Shown here piece by piece: positions 8,234 to 18,047 of a stretch of DNA of 64,000 bases. Every line of letters starts with the position of its first letter. Positions within the stretch are counted from its first letter, which is position 1. Location of the stretch: the NCBI GenBank assembly GCA_964583615.1, contig CAZOWM010000016.1, positions 1 through 64,000 of the forward strand. Direction: 5' to 3'. A program made the position numbers and the translations under genes. The notes under the pieces were generated by a model. The model did not search any database and was not told the DNA's origin. It was given only the letters and a program-made list of their open reading frames with translations. This DNA comes from CAZOWM01 sp964583615. GTDB taxonomy: Bacteria > Spirochaetota > B62-G9 > DRHN01.

Positions 8234-10141
8234 ATGAACGATCTTCAGCATATAGATTATGAGAAACTCGGACTGTGGTGCGGTCTCGAAATTCACTATC
8301 AGCTCGATACACAAAAAAAACTTTTTTGCAACTGTCCGGTTGGATTGAGAAACGATCCTCCGGACGCTGAGATCATCAGGCACATGCGGCCCACGCTTTC
8401 GGAACTCGGAGAGTACGACGGAACCGCGCTGATGGAATTCAAGACCCGGAAAGAAGTGCACTATCAGCTCTACTACGATTCGGTCTGCACATACGAAATG
8501 GACGATACTCCTCCCTTTCTCGTCAACAGAGAGGCGTTGGATATCGCACTCGAGATCGCGCTTGTTTTGAACTGTCAGATTGCAGACGAGGTGCATGTAT
8601 CAAGAAAACAGTATCTGGACGGCAGTATACCGACCGGATTCCAGAGGACGATAGCGGTGGGTGTAAACGGATGGGTGCCGTTTCGGGGGAGAAAGGTCCG
8701 GATCGTGCAGCTCTGCCTCGAGGAGGATGCGTGCCGGGAGGTCTCAGACAGGGGACACGTAATCGTGTTCCGCACTGACCGGCTCTCCACTCCACTCGTG
8801 GAGGTGATTACCGCACCGGACATGCATACTCCCGAAGAAGCAGTGGAGGTGGACAGAGAAATCGGAAGAATCCTCCGGGCAACAGGCAGGGTACGGCGGG
8901 GGATCGGCACAGTGCGGCAGGACGTAAATGTGAGCATTCGCGGAGGGACTCGGGTAGAGATCAAGGGTGTTCCTCGAACCGGGATGATCAGAACCCTTGT
9001 TCACTACGAGGCGATACGCCAGAGATCGCTTCTCTCCCTCAAAAAACTCATCGACACCAAGAAAATCGAGCTTCGCACCGAAACTGCCGACTGCACTGAC
9101 ATTTTTCAGGACTCGACTTCAGAGATTCTTCAGAACGCGGTTCGATACGGAGGGAAGGTTGAAGCGGTAAAGATATGCCGGTTTGAAAAGCTTTTACACT
9201 ACCGTCTCACTCCAAATCGTAGTTTCATTGATGAGCTGAAGGCCAGGGTCAGAGTAATCGCCTGCATCGATGATGAGCCGATTTTCTTTTCCTCCGTGGA
9301 TCCCTCTTTTCCAGGCCCGGCGGCCGGAGAGTGGTGCGCGGTGCTGAAACGGCTGAAGGCGGGTTCGGAGGATGCGGTGATCGTGGTTGGAGGATCTGCC
9401 CAGGATGTTTCTACCGCACTGTCTGAAATAAGTGCCAGGGTCTTAGAGGCTGGCTCCGGCGTGCAGGCAGAGACGAGGCAGGTTCTGAAGGGAGGCGAAA
9501 CGGATTTCGAGCGTATCCTTCCGGGCCCGAACAGGATGTATCCGGATACAGATTCTGCTCCCATACCTGTTTCTGTTTCAGAGCTGCGTCAAATCGAAAA
9601 ACGTCTTCCGACCACTCCGGATGACTGGAGAAAGAGGTATGAGAGTCTCCTCAAGCTTCAGACGATCAACCAGTTGATCGACATGGATCGAATCGAGGTT
9701 TTCGAAGAGGTGCTCGAACGATCAGGATGTAATCCCAGGATTTTGGCTTATACACTGACGTCGGTGCTCCCTGCGATGACGCGCGGGGGGCATGATATGA
9801 AAAAAAATTCGAATGATAACCTGGTACAGCTTTTCAGGCTGTACAAGAAGGGTGGGATCATCCGTGAGAAACTCAGCTGGGCACTGCTGAGGATTTCGAG
9901 CGGTATGAAAAGCGACGCTTCACTTTTGGAGGAGTTCGGCGGAAGCATGGATAAAGGCGATCTCCGAAAAATCGTAGAGGAGGCTGAAAAAATCGGCCTG
10001 AAAATGCAGGATGCCGAAAAAAGAAGAAATTTTCTGATTGGATATATAAAGAAGAAAACAGGCAACCGCGCAGGTGGGCGTGAGATTTTCGAGGTTTTAT
10101 GTGCTTATGCCGCAGAACGCGTCCGGGGGGAGGAAACATGA
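8234..10141 (+). CDS. gatE: Glu-tRNA(Gln) amidotransferase subunit E (archaeal type)
   Basis: 635 aa, matching archaeal GatE length and order. The N-terminal kinase/amidotransferase core begins with GLEIHYQLDTQKKLFC and continues with DEVHVSRKQYLDGS, TPLVEVITAPDM and RQDVNVSI. The AspRS-like GAD insertion follows, and its end is marked by LPGPNRMYPDTDSAP. The YqeY-like helical tail lies after about residue 480. Bacterial GatB is shorter and lacks the GAD insertion. GatE activates Glu-tRNA(Gln) with ATP and transfers ammonia from GatD. The stop overlaps the gatD start (ATGA). A GatDE pair in a bacterial setting is unexpected. Codon use resembles the neighbours, so transfer, if it occurred, is not recent. 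Confidence 0.92.
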   Translation: MNDLQHIDYEKLGLWCGLEIHYQLDTQKKLFCNCPVGLRNDPPDAEIIRHMRPTLSELGEYDGTALMEFKTRKEVHYQLYYDSVCTYEMDDTPPFLVNREALDIALEIALVLNCQIADEVHVSRKQYLDGSIPTGFQRTIAVGVNGWVPFRGRKVRIVQLCLEEDACREVSDRGHVIVFRTDRLSTPLVEVITAPDMHTPEEAVEVDREIGRILRATGRVRRGIGTVRQDVNVSIRGGTRVEIKGVPRTGMIRTLVHYEAIRQRSLLSLKKLIDTKKIELRTETADCTDIFQDSTSEILQNAVRYGGKVEAVKICRFEKLLHYRLTPNRSFIDELKARVRVIACIDDEPIFFSSVDPSFPGPAAGEWCAVLKRLKAGSEDAVIVVGGSAQDVSTALSEISARVLEAGSGVQAETRQVLKGGETDFERILPGPNRMYPDTDSAPIPVSVSELRQIEKRLPTTPDDWRKRYESLLKLQTINQLIDMDRIEVFEEVLERSGCNPRILAYTLTSVLPAMTRGGHDMKKNSNDNLVQLFRLYKKGGIIREKLSWALLRISSGMKSDASLLEEFGGSMDKGDLRKIVEEAEKIGLKMQDAEKRRNFLIGYIKKKTGNRAGGREIFEVLCAYAAERVRGEET

Positions 10142-11523
10142 ACGAGGAGATGTATAAAGGGTATAGGGGAATTGCACGCGAGGCTCTCGAGAAGTTCGGT
10201 GTCAGGGTGTGGAGCGATGCTGAAATCAAGGATAGAAAGGGAGTCTTCAGAGGAGTGATTCTGCCCCGGTCAGAAATCGCAGACGACAAACACATCGTGT
10301 TGAAAATGCATAACGGATACAACATCGGCATTTCGGCGCGCACAATCCTGGACATGAAGGAGATTGGCTACAAAAAGGCACACTATAAGATCCCTGAGTC
10401 TGAATTTCCATATGATCCGAAAAAACCGAACGTTACACTCCTCGGAACAGGAGGAACCATTGCATCGCGGCTTGACTACAGAACTGGGGCGGTCATACCC
10501 GCCTTTTCCCCGGGTGAACTGTACGGTGCGGTCCCCGAGCTGGCGCAGATATGTAACCTCAAGACAGAGAAGCTCTTCGGCATCTTCAGTGAGAATATGG
10601 GCCCGGAGCAGTGGATAAAGACCGCTGAGGTCATAGGGAAAGAAATACAACAAGGTGTGGATGGGATCGTCATCGGACACGGAACGGACACGATGCATCA
10701 CACCTCTGCAGTCCTCTCCTTCATGGTGCAGGAGTCGCCTGTTCCCATTGTACTGGTGGGTTCACAGCGATCCAGCGACAGGCCTTCTTCAGATGCGGCA
10801 TTCAATCTGCAGTGTGCCTGTCACACTGCTGCTTATTCGGACATTGCTGAGACGATAATCTGCATGTTTGGTCCGACGAGTGATCAGTACAATCTTCTGC
10901 ATCGCGGCACGGTCGTGCGAAAGATGCACTCCTCCTATCGCAGCACGTTTCGTACAATCGGTGACACCCCCATTGCAATGGTCTCTCCGGACAGGATAAT
11001 CCCGTTGAAAAAAGACTATAAAAGGCGGAGACACGACCGGAACGTGCGTATTGATACAGCCTTTGAGGAAAAGGTATCTCTCGTGTATTATTATCCCAAC
11101 ATGAAACCCGACATCATCGACTCCCTTGTCGACAATGACTACAGGGGAATCGTGATTGCGGGCACCGGGCTGGGACATGTCAACAAGCCCCTGTACGAAC
11201 CGCTGAGAAATGCGGTAAAGAAAGGGGTCGCCGTGTACATGACCGTTCAGACGCTTTGGGGATACGTGCACATGTACGTATACGATACCGGCCGTGACCT
11301 CATGGACATTGGTGTGGTGCCGGCAGGGAACATGCTTCCGGAAGTTGCATACATGAAACTCTGCTGGGTCCTGGGCCACACACGTGAGCAGCAGAAGGTG
11401 AAAGAAATGATGCTCACCCCGATTGCCGGTGAAATTACGGAGCGTGAACCTCCCAATGGCTATATAATCCTTCAGGGAGGAATCCCCGAAGTAGAGGAGT
11501 TCATCAGCGGGCACGTCCTGTAA
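10138..11523 (+). CDS. gatD: Glu-tRNA(Gln) amidotransferase subunit D (archaeal type, asparaginase-like)
   Basis: 461 aa. An N-terminal SH3-like GatD domain (residues 1-90, with PRSEIADDKHIVLKMHNGYN) precedes an asparaginase domain. The catalytic Thr-Thr-Asp-Lys set is intact: T104 in GTGGTIAS, T183 and D184 in HGTDTM, and K262 in VVRKMHSS. The SH3-like domain separates GatD from simple asparaginases. It supplies ammonia from glutamine or asparagine to GatE. The ATG overlaps the gatE stop and follows GGGGAGGAAAC. Its intact aspartate contrasts with the His found in the asparaginase paralogue at 6257-7276. It converges on aspS. Confidence 0.92.
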   Translation: MNEEMYKGYRGIAREALEKFGVRVWSDAEIKDRKGVFRGVILPRSEIADDKHIVLKMHNGYNIGISARTILDMKEIGYKKAHYKIPESEFPYDPKKPNVTLLGTGGTIASRLDYRTGAVIPAFSPGELYGAVPELAQICNLKTEKLFGIFSENMGPEQWIKTAEVIGKEIQQGVDGIVIGHGTDTMHHTSAVLSFMVQESPVPIVLVGSQRSSDRPSSDAAFNLQCACHTAAYSDIAETIICMFGPTSDQYNLLHRGTVVRKMHSSYRSTFRTIGDTPIAMVSPDRIIPLKKDYKRRRHDRNVRIDTAFEEKVSLVYYYPNMKPDIIDSLVDNDYRGIVIAGTGLGHVNKPLYEPLRNAVKKGVAVYMTVQTLWGYVHMYVYDTGRDLMDIGVVPAGNMLPEVAYMKLCWVLGHTREQQKVKEMMLTPIAGEITEREPPNGYIILQGGIPEVEEFISGHVL

Positions 11524-11545
11524 GTGCCGCATAGGGCAGTCTGTG

Positions 11546-13360
11546 CTACGTCACGTCCAGGTTGATGAGGCCGAGCTCTGCGAGCTGATCGTCTGACACT
11601 GGGGAGGGCGCCTCTGAAAGCGGACAGAACGCCTTTCTGTTTTTCGGAAATGCGATGACGTCGCGTATCGAGGATGTGCCGAGAATCATTGACACGACCC
11701 TGTCCAGCCCCAGCGCAATTCCTCCGTGTGGCGGTGTGCCGTATTCGAGCGCCCTGATGAAGAAACCGAATCTCTCTTCGATCTCCTTGTTGGAAAAGCC
11801 GAGCAGCTGAAAAATCGTGTGCTGAAGCCTGCTGTCGCTTATGCGCATGCTTCCACCTCCGAGCTCTTCGCCGTTGATCACGATGTCGTAGGATCGTGAA
11901 TGTAGGCCCAGAACCGCTTCTTCGTCTTCCGGATCGAAATCTGTCCGATCGGGAAGGGTGAACGGGTGGTGGTTCGGTGAAATGCCCTCGGAACTTGAAT
12001 CAAACAATGGAAATTCCGTGATCCAGACGGGGCTGTACGCATCCTTCGGGATAAGGTGCAGGCGTCCGGCAACGTGCAGTCTGAGCTGTCCGAGCGCGCT
12101 GTTCACGGTTCTTTCCGATTCGTCGGCAATGAGCATGATTACGTCGCCGTGTTGAGCGCCGAACCGCTCGATGAGCTTTTTTCGCTCTTCAGAGCTGAAA
12201 AACTGCACGATATTCGATTCGAGATTTCCTTCTTTGACCCGCATCCAGGTCATACCCCCAGCACCGAAACCCAGAACGATTTCTTGCGCGTACTCGTTTT
12301 GCAGAACGTTCTTGCTCAACAGGTCTGAACAGCCCTTCACGTTGATTCCTTTTATCGCACCGCCACTGCTCAGAATATGATGAAAAATTTTGTAGCTCGT
12401 GTTCTTGAACAGATCGGTCGCATCGCGGATTCGAAAGTCGAATCGTAGATCTGGTCTGTCAGACCCGTAGTTGTTCACCGCATCTTCGTAGCTCATTCGT
12501 GGAAAGGGATGAGAAAGCGTTTTCCCTCCCACTTCGAAGATGCGAGCCATAAGTTCTTCGATTATTCCGTACATGAACTCTTCATCGATGAATGACGCCT
12601 CTATATCGAGCTGAGTAAATTCAGGCTGCCTGTTGGGTCTGAGATCCTCATCGCGGAAGCACTTTACGATCTGGAAGTAGCGTTCGAATCCGCTGATCAT
12701 CAGAAGCTGCTTGAAAAGCTGGGGCGATTGCGGAAGCGCGTAATACCGATGCCGGTGAATACGGCTTGGTACGAGGTAGTCCCGTGCTCCCTCGGGCGTG
12801 CTTTTCGTGAGCATCGGGGTCTCCACTTCTACGAAACCGCGCTCATCCAAAAAATTCCGTATACAGCGGTATATGCGGTATCTCTTTAGCAGGTTTTCCT
12901 GCATCGAAGGCCTTCTGAGGTCGAGGTAGCGGTATTTGAGTCTTATTTCCTCTGAAACCGATTCAATCCCCTTGACACTGTCACCAAACACCATCGCTTT
13001 TTCAGATATGGAGAAAGGAATCCGCTTCGCAGTGCTCAGAATTTCCATATCGTGCGCGATGACCTCTATGTCTCCGGTGGAGATGTTTGGATTTTTCGTT
13101 TCGCCCTGCCTTTTAACCACCTTTCCTTCCACGGATATGCAGTACTCGTTTTTGAGCGTGCCTGCCCGTTTGTATGTTTCCGGAGTCGTGTACTCGTCAT
13201 TTCTGAACACCACCTGAACGACACCGCTCCGGTCCCTCAGGTGGATAAAGAGCAGGTCTCCGTGATCTCTCAGGGCGTCGACCCACCCCTTCAAAAGGAC
13301 GGTCTTTCCGATGTCCTGCGTGCCCAGAATTCCGCACTCTGTTCTGTTCTGATATAACAT
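11546..13360 (-). CDS. aspS: Aspartyl-tRNA synthetase (bacterial type)
   Basis: 604 aa, the length of bacterial AspRS. An N-terminal OB-fold anticodon-binding domain (GWVDALRDHGDLLFIHLRDR) is followed by class II motif 2 (FRDEDLRPNRQPEFTQLDIE), an inserted GAD domain in the middle, and motif 3 near the C-terminus (GLDRVVSMILG). It charges tRNA(Asp). If the organism lacks asparaginyl-tRNA synthetase it might be non-discriminating and rely on an amidotransferase, which would matter next to GatDE. That cannot be decided here. The gene is clearly bacterial, while its neighbours gatED are archaeal in type. Confidence 0.95.
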   Translation of the reverse strand: MLYQNRTECGILGTQDIGKTVLLKGWVDALRDHGDLLFIHLRDRSGVVQVVFRNDEYTTPETYKRAGTLKNEYCISVEGKVVKRQGETKNPNISTGDIEVIAHDMEILSTAKRIPFSISEKAMVFGDSVKGIESVSEEIRLKYRYLDLRRPSMQENLLKRYRIYRCIRNFLDERGFVEVETPMLTKSTPEGARDYLVPSRIHRHRYYALPQSPQLFKQLLMISGFERYFQIVKCFRDEDLRPNRQPEFTQLDIEASFIDEEFMYGIIEELMARIFEVGGKTLSHPFPRMSYEDAVNNYGSDRPDLRFDFRIRDATDLFKNTSYKIFHHILSSGGAIKGINVKGCSDLLSKNVLQNEYAQEIVLGFGAGGMTWMRVKEGNLESNIVQFFSSEERKKLIERFGAQHGDVIMLIADESERTVNSALGQLRLHVAGRLHLIPKDAYSPVWITEFPLFDSSSEGISPNHHPFTLPDRTDFDPEDEEAVLGLHSRSYDIVINGEELGGGSMRISDSRLQHTIFQLLGFSNKEIEERFGFFIRALEYGTPPHGGIALGLDRVVSMILGTSSIRDVIAFPKNRKAFCPLSEAPSPVSDDQLAELGLINLDVT

Positions 13361-13494
13361 ACGGTGTGCTTCTCCTCATGGTTTGAGAGAAAATGTAAGC
13401 CTTTTTCTCGGAAAAAGTCAAGGAAGGACGGCACACGTGTTTTCGTCAGCGCATCGTGAATGCGACCCGCTGCCAGGTACAGGGTCGTTGCTTC

Positions 13495-14367
13495 TCATTT
13501 CAGAATCCTGAGATTACCAGACAGTTCGAATGGAAGGTCCGTGTGCCCCATAATGGGGAGTGTAGTGGAAAATCCGACTGCTCCGACGAGCTGGTAGCTG
13601 GCGGATTCTCCCTGTTCAATGAGTGCGTATGCGGAGCGGCCCACTTCCAGCACCTTTATATCGATCGGCACGCGCAGGATGCCCCCTCCATTCGAGGGAA
13701 TAGCGGCCGTTTCCATTTCAGATCCGGAGGCCCACATATGACCGTTTATTGAAAGCGCATATGCAAGGTCTTCCACAGACATGCCTATGGGATTCGGATT
13801 CGAAAGAAATATATTGAGCTCGAGGGTGGCGGTCGTGAGCCCCAGGCGAACGATACGAAGAGCATTGAAGGCGATTTTTGGAAACCTGAGCACAGGAAAC
13901 TCGCCTTCTTTGCTTACCGGGACAGAGACATCTCCGAGGACCGGAACATTGAAAGAAAAAACGCAGCGCAGATCGTAGGAGGAGCGTTCCTCTTTGATGA
14001 GGCTTTGGAATGTTTCGAAGAGTCTTTTGTATTCCACATTCATGGGAAGTTGCACGATGCTGTCCCCTTGCGCAGCAATCTCGAGACCACGGGTCTGTTC
14101 GCCTGCAATAAAGGAACTGTTGTTTATCAAAAGTTCATAATTGAAACCGGATAGTTTCAGACCGACCTTATTGGGGTTTGAGATTTTCAGATCGAAGAGG
14201 AGGTCGAGCCCGGAAAATGTAAGTCTTGTCAGCCGTGTGGACTCCACCTCCACAGTTGGAGGCCGGATTTGCACGGATTTCATCAAATCCCTGACACTCG
14301 AACAGGAAGGTAAGGATACAGTCATGCCGGTAAGGATCAGCAGAACAACGTGTCTGAAAGGTTTCAT
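13495..14367 (-). CDS. LEA14/WHy-domain lipoprotein, two repeats
   Basis: 290 aa. The N-terminal signal ends in a lipobox-like LPSC near residue 25, so it is probably lipid-anchored. Two homologous halves each contain the LEA14/WHy pattern: LLFDLKISNPNKVGLKLSGF then NYELLINN, and LELNIFLSNPNPIGMSVEDL then AYALSING. The start at 14367 follows AGAGAAGAGG at good spacing; an ATG at 14433 has none. The family's function in bacteria is unknown, possibly envelope stress or desiccation-like protection. It is divergent from the OmpA-like gene with 223 bases between. Confidence 0.8.
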   Translation of the reverse strand: MKPFRHVVLLILTGMTVSLPSCSSVRDLMKSVQIRPPTVEVESTRLTRLTFSGLDLLFDLKISNPNKVGLKLSGFNYELLINNSSFIAGEQTRGLEIAAQGDSIVQLPMNVEYKRLFETFQSLIKEERSSYDLRCVFSFNVPVLGDVSVPVSKEGEFPVLRFPKIAFNALRIVRLGLTTATLELNIFLSNPNPIGMSVEDLAYALSINGHMWASGSEMETAAIPSNGGGILRVPIDIKVLEVGRSAYALIEQGESASYQLVGAVGFSTTLPIMGHTDLPFELSGNLRILK

Positions 14368-14590
14368 CGTGTGGACCTCTTCTCTTTTGTAAAGAAACAT
14401 CGTACCACATGAACAAAACTGGATCAATATCAATTTTTCCGGTGCGTTTCACAAGGGGAGCCGAGGGATTGGGAGGTGGCATTTTTCCGTTGACTCTACA
14501 GGGTGATAAATGTATTTTCTCGAAATAAATAGCATAATGGTATATATTATAAAGCTGAAGCATGAATAAATCGATGGAGGGCTACTGGTA

Positions 14591-15361
14591 ATGAAGAAAT
14601 TGAATATTATAACGACAATATTCGCAGTAATCATCAGCGCAATATTTCTCTTTTCCTCGTGCGCCACTCAGCAGGAGGTGGTTGTGGAGGAGGAACCGCA
14701 GGTTGTACAGGAGCCGGAACCTGAACCTAAGTCCGAAATAAAAAAGGTCGAAGTAGCTAAACCGGAAGTGAAAGAAGAGGTGGTTGTTGAAGAAAAAGAG
14801 TACATCGAGGAGACGGTGGAAGAACAAGAGGAAGAGGCACCGGATCTGATGATTGTGACGAAAGTGGAGGAGGAAATAGAAACCGCGCCAAAGGATAGTG
14901 ACGGTGACGGAGTTGAGGACCGTACGGACCGGTGCCCTGGAACCCCCAAAGGAGTCGATGTTGATCGGTACGGGTGTCCGGAGATGATTACAGAGCTCGC
15001 ATCCATCGAGTTTACTCTCGAATTTGCAATCGACAGCGCGATGATCAGGCCGGAATACAAGCAAAGAGGACGGGAAGCGATCCAGTACATGAAAGCGCAT
15101 CCGGAGGCTCGCCTGGTTGATGTTCTCGTTGAAGGACATACGGACAGCACTGGAACCGATGCCTATAACTACAAACTCTCGATACGGCGGGCATACAACG
15201 TCAAGCAGTATCTCGTGAAAGAGCTGGGAATCGATCCTGATATGATACAAACAGCAGCATTCGGTGAGAAATATCCTGTTGCAAGCAATAAAAACGCTGC
15301 TGACCGTCAGAGAAACCGACGTGTGGACATCACGTTTTCTTTGAGAAACCTGAACTATTAG
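14591..15361 (+). CDS. OmpA-family peptidoglycan-associated lipoprotein
   Basis: 256 aa. A signal peptide ends in lipobox FSSC. A Glu/Val/Pro-rich spacer follows (residues about 27-105), then one thrombospondin type 3-like calcium-binding repeat (DSDGDGVEDRTDRCPGTP). The C-terminal OmpA peptidoglycan-binding domain contains VEGHTDSTGTDAYN and ends RQRNRRVDI. It should tether the outer membrane to the cell wall. GGAGG precedes the ATG by about 10 bases. It supports a two-membrane cell. No beta-barrel domain is present. Confidence 0.88.
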   Translation: MKKLNIITTIFAVIISAIFLFSSCATQQEVVVEEEPQVVQEPEPEPKSEIKKVEVAKPEVKEEVVVEEKEYIEETVEEQEEEAPDLMIVTKVEEEIETAPKDSDGDGVEDRTDRCPGTPKGVDVDRYGCPEMITELASIEFTLEFAIDSAMIRPEYKQRGREAIQYMKAHPEARLVDVLVEGHTDSTGTDAYNYKLSIRRAYNVKQYLVKELGIDPDMIQTAAFGEKYPVASNKNAADRQRNRRVDITFSLRNLNY

Positions 15362-15518
15362 GGCGTGTAACAAACGGTTTTCGTTGTATCTCTTTGTTAA
15401 GGGCTTCAAGCTCTCACCGGTTCGGTTGCGATGACGGTGAAGGTATGAAATAAAAGGCGCTTACTCCCTCTGAGTCCTGTGGGACGCAGACGTGGAGGAG
15501 TGAACCCACTTCAAATCA

Positions 15519-16028
15519 ATGATTTTCCTGAAATTACTCTCCAAGCTGGTAAAAATACTCAAATCGGGAGAAATGCCGTCCCAGATTGCAGGGGGATTCG
15601 TTTTGGGTATGGTGATCGGGCTCATTTCGCTGCGAAGCCTTTTGGCACCTTTCCTCATCCTCCTTGTGATAATACTCGATGTAAATATTTCGGCTGCAAT
15701 TTTTGCTGCTCTTTTATTCAGAGCGGTTGCCTATTTCGCTGCTCCGCTTTTTCACATTTTCGGATATTGGGTGCTGGTGGAAATGAAGGCCCTACATGAT
15801 GTGTGGGGCTCCCTGTACAGTATTCCGGTCGTTCCCTACACCCGATTTAACAACACGGTGGTTATGGGGAGCCTTGTCGTCTCTATTGTAATTCTTTACC
15901 CGGTATTCGCGGGAGTGAAGCTCCTGTTGCTGAATTACAGAAAACATTTCGTGCATAGAGTTCGTACGTGGAAGGTGATGAAAATTCTCGGCCGTTCAAA
16001 ACTTGTGAAATGGTTTGCAGGAGTGTGA
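15519..16028 (+). CDS. TIGR03546-family membrane protein
   Basis: 169 aa with about three to four hydrophobic segments (roughly 22-55, 58-85 and 110-135) and a basic C-terminus. It starts with a LKLLSKLVKILKSGEMPSQI helix and matches what is known of the uncharacterised TIGR03546 family. That family is found only in bacteria with outer membranes and occurs next to TIGR03545, as here. The partner gene starts 17 bases downstream. The function is unknown. The ribosome site is weak, since GGAGGAG lies some 20 bases upstream. Confidence 0.75.
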   Translation: MIFLKLLSKLVKILKSGEMPSQIAGGFVLGMVIGLISLRSLLAPFLILLVIILDVNISAAIFAALLFRAVAYFAAPLFHIFGYWVLVEMKALHDVWGSLYSIPVVPYTRFNNTVVMGSLVVSIVILYPVFAGVKLLLLNYRKHFVHRVRTWKVMKILGRSKLVKWFAGV

Positions 16029-16045
16029 AATCTCGGGGGGTGGGA

Positions 16046-17929
16046 ATGAGAAAAAAGGGTGTTATCGGGCTTTCGGTTATTTCGGCTCTCGTGATCGTGG
16101 TCAACATGGTGTTCTTGGACAAATGGGTGGAGAAGGGGATGGAGTCTCTTATCGCTCGTCTGGTCGGGGCGAGGGTTGAATTCGAAAAAGTCGACGTGTC
16201 CATTGCGGCGGCGCGAATCGGATGGGAGCGGCTGCAGGTTGCCGACCCTGATGATACCTGGAGTAATCTATTCGAAACAGGACCGTGCAGTTTTCAAATT
16301 GCACTGGAGCCGCTGTTTTCAAAAAAGTTCATCATAAAAACCGTGCTAGTTCATGAATTGAACTTCAACACCCCCCGTCAGACAGATGGAAGCCTGAAGA
16401 AAAAAAAGAGCGCGCGCCGCGGGAAACCGCCCGAGGTGCTTGTAAAGGTAATCGAGAACCTTGAAGAAGAGGTGCAGCTGATGCCGGTATTCCGCACTGA
16501 AGAGATAGCGCATGCGCTTGATATCGACTCGCTATTGGCGGAAGCCCGGTTAGAATCTCCCGGCCGCATTGCCTCTCTCCAATCCGAAGTTTCGGCTGTG
16601 TACAGTGCATGGGATGATCGCCTTGCCCAGCTCAGAAACGCAGGCCGGATCGAGGAAATACGCGAAAGCGTATCGTCTATCGACGTGGAGCGTGTCGACA
16701 CGGTCGAAGAGATGCTGAACATGCTTGCAGTGCTGGATGAAAATTTCGCACAGCTGGAGAACGTCCAACAAGAGATCGAACAGACAAGGAGTTGATTTCT
16801 CAAGGATTCATCTCGTCTGCGGACAAACAGGGAATCAGTGGACACGTGGGTTCAGGAAGATGTGCAAAACATTCTCGAGCGGCTCAAGCTTCAATCGTTT
16901 CGGTCGGCTGACATAGGAAAACTATTACTGGGTGAAAAAATCGTTGAACGGATGAAAAAAGTACTCCGCATTCTCGGGATCGTTCATACAGTGCGGGAAA
17001 GGGGTGTAAAACGATTTCCTGAAAAGCAAAGAGCCGTTCGGCTCGCAGGGCAGGATATTCATTTTTCAGACAGGAGTCCCATTCCCGATTTCTGGATTCA
17101 AAGGGCAAAACTCACGGGAGTCACGAAAGGGGGGATAGATTTTTACGGTGCACTTCACGATCTCGCTTCCCATCCCGATATCATCGAAAAACCGCTGACC
17201 GTCGATGTGTTGGGAAAAGGGAAAAAGAATGCGCGCCTCGCATTTTCAGGGATCATGGATAGCGAAAACGGTGGCTCGAGAGGCTATTTTTCAGTGGCGA
17301 TGGAAAACTTCCCGACCGGGCAGTTTGATTTTTCTGATTCCGCATTTTTTCCCTACAGGGGTGAGAACGGCACCGGAACCTTGAATGGAAATCTCGAGTA
17401 CTCAGAGAAAAAGTTTCTTGCGGATGTCTCATATTCTGCGCGTAATATCACGCTTGTGCTCAAACCTGCAGAGAAGCTCAATGTAAATTTCAGTGAAGAG
17501 TTCCTGGAAACTTTTTCCGATGAGACAGAAACCTTTTCACTCGAAGCCCGTATTTCTTTCACGGGTGAGGGGTTTGATTTTTCGCTCAGGTCCAATCTGG
17601 ATGACGCGGTCACGAAAGCTGTCCAGTCCCTCCTTGCTGAAGAATCACGGAACGCGCGGACCCGGATCGAAGAGAAGGTAAGGGAAGAAACGGCAGCTCC
17701 CATACAAAAGCTCGATTCGGTGATAAATGAGAACGAAGAGAAAGCGCATTCGGAAATAGAATCCCTGGAAAATCGTCTTGATTCACTGGAGCAAAGCATC
17801 GATATGAAGAGGGATGAATTGAAGGCAAAGCTTCTCAAGCAAGAAGGGAAAAAACAACGGATGGAGGAGGAGGTGTTCAGGCAGTTCGAGAAATATCTTA
17901 ACAAAACCGAAAGAGAAGAGGGGAAGTGA
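16046..17929 (+). pseudogene. TIGR03545-family protein interrupted by an in-frame TGA
   Basis: A single 628-codon frame runs from the ATG at 16046 to the TGA at 17929, broken only by a TGA at 16793-16795. Upstream are 249 aa with an N-terminal membrane anchor (residues 5-25). Downstream the same frame continues with 377 codons, including SADIGKLLLGEKIVERMKKVL, and ends in a coiled coil. Residues on both sides of the stop read as normal family sequence, so there is no frameshift. The known partner family TIGR03546 lies just upstream. The family has unknown envelope function. The break may be a nonsense mutation, a base error or read-through. A start inside the second part (ATG at 16838 is GTG-like in context) could make a separate fragment. 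Confidence 0.8.
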
Positions 17930-18047
17930 TCCAGTGGTGAAGAAGGTATTTCTTTTTGCAGTCTGCGGTGAGGTCGTGTGTTTTGTTCGTGCACTGCCGC
18001 ATGGAGCCCAGAAGCGAAAGAACACACAATGAAAGGGGGAAAACGGC

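Noticed and set aside
13361..13494. RNA gene or terminator in the aspS/LEA14 gap
   Set aside because: Small hairpins are present but none has a T-run, tRNA shape or other recognisable pattern.
16793..16845. Selenocysteine insertion at the TGA in the TIGR03545 gene
   Set aside because: No convincing hairpin with a suitable apical loop follows the TGA, the family is not a selenoprotein family as far as known, and the formate dehydrogenase here uses cysteine.
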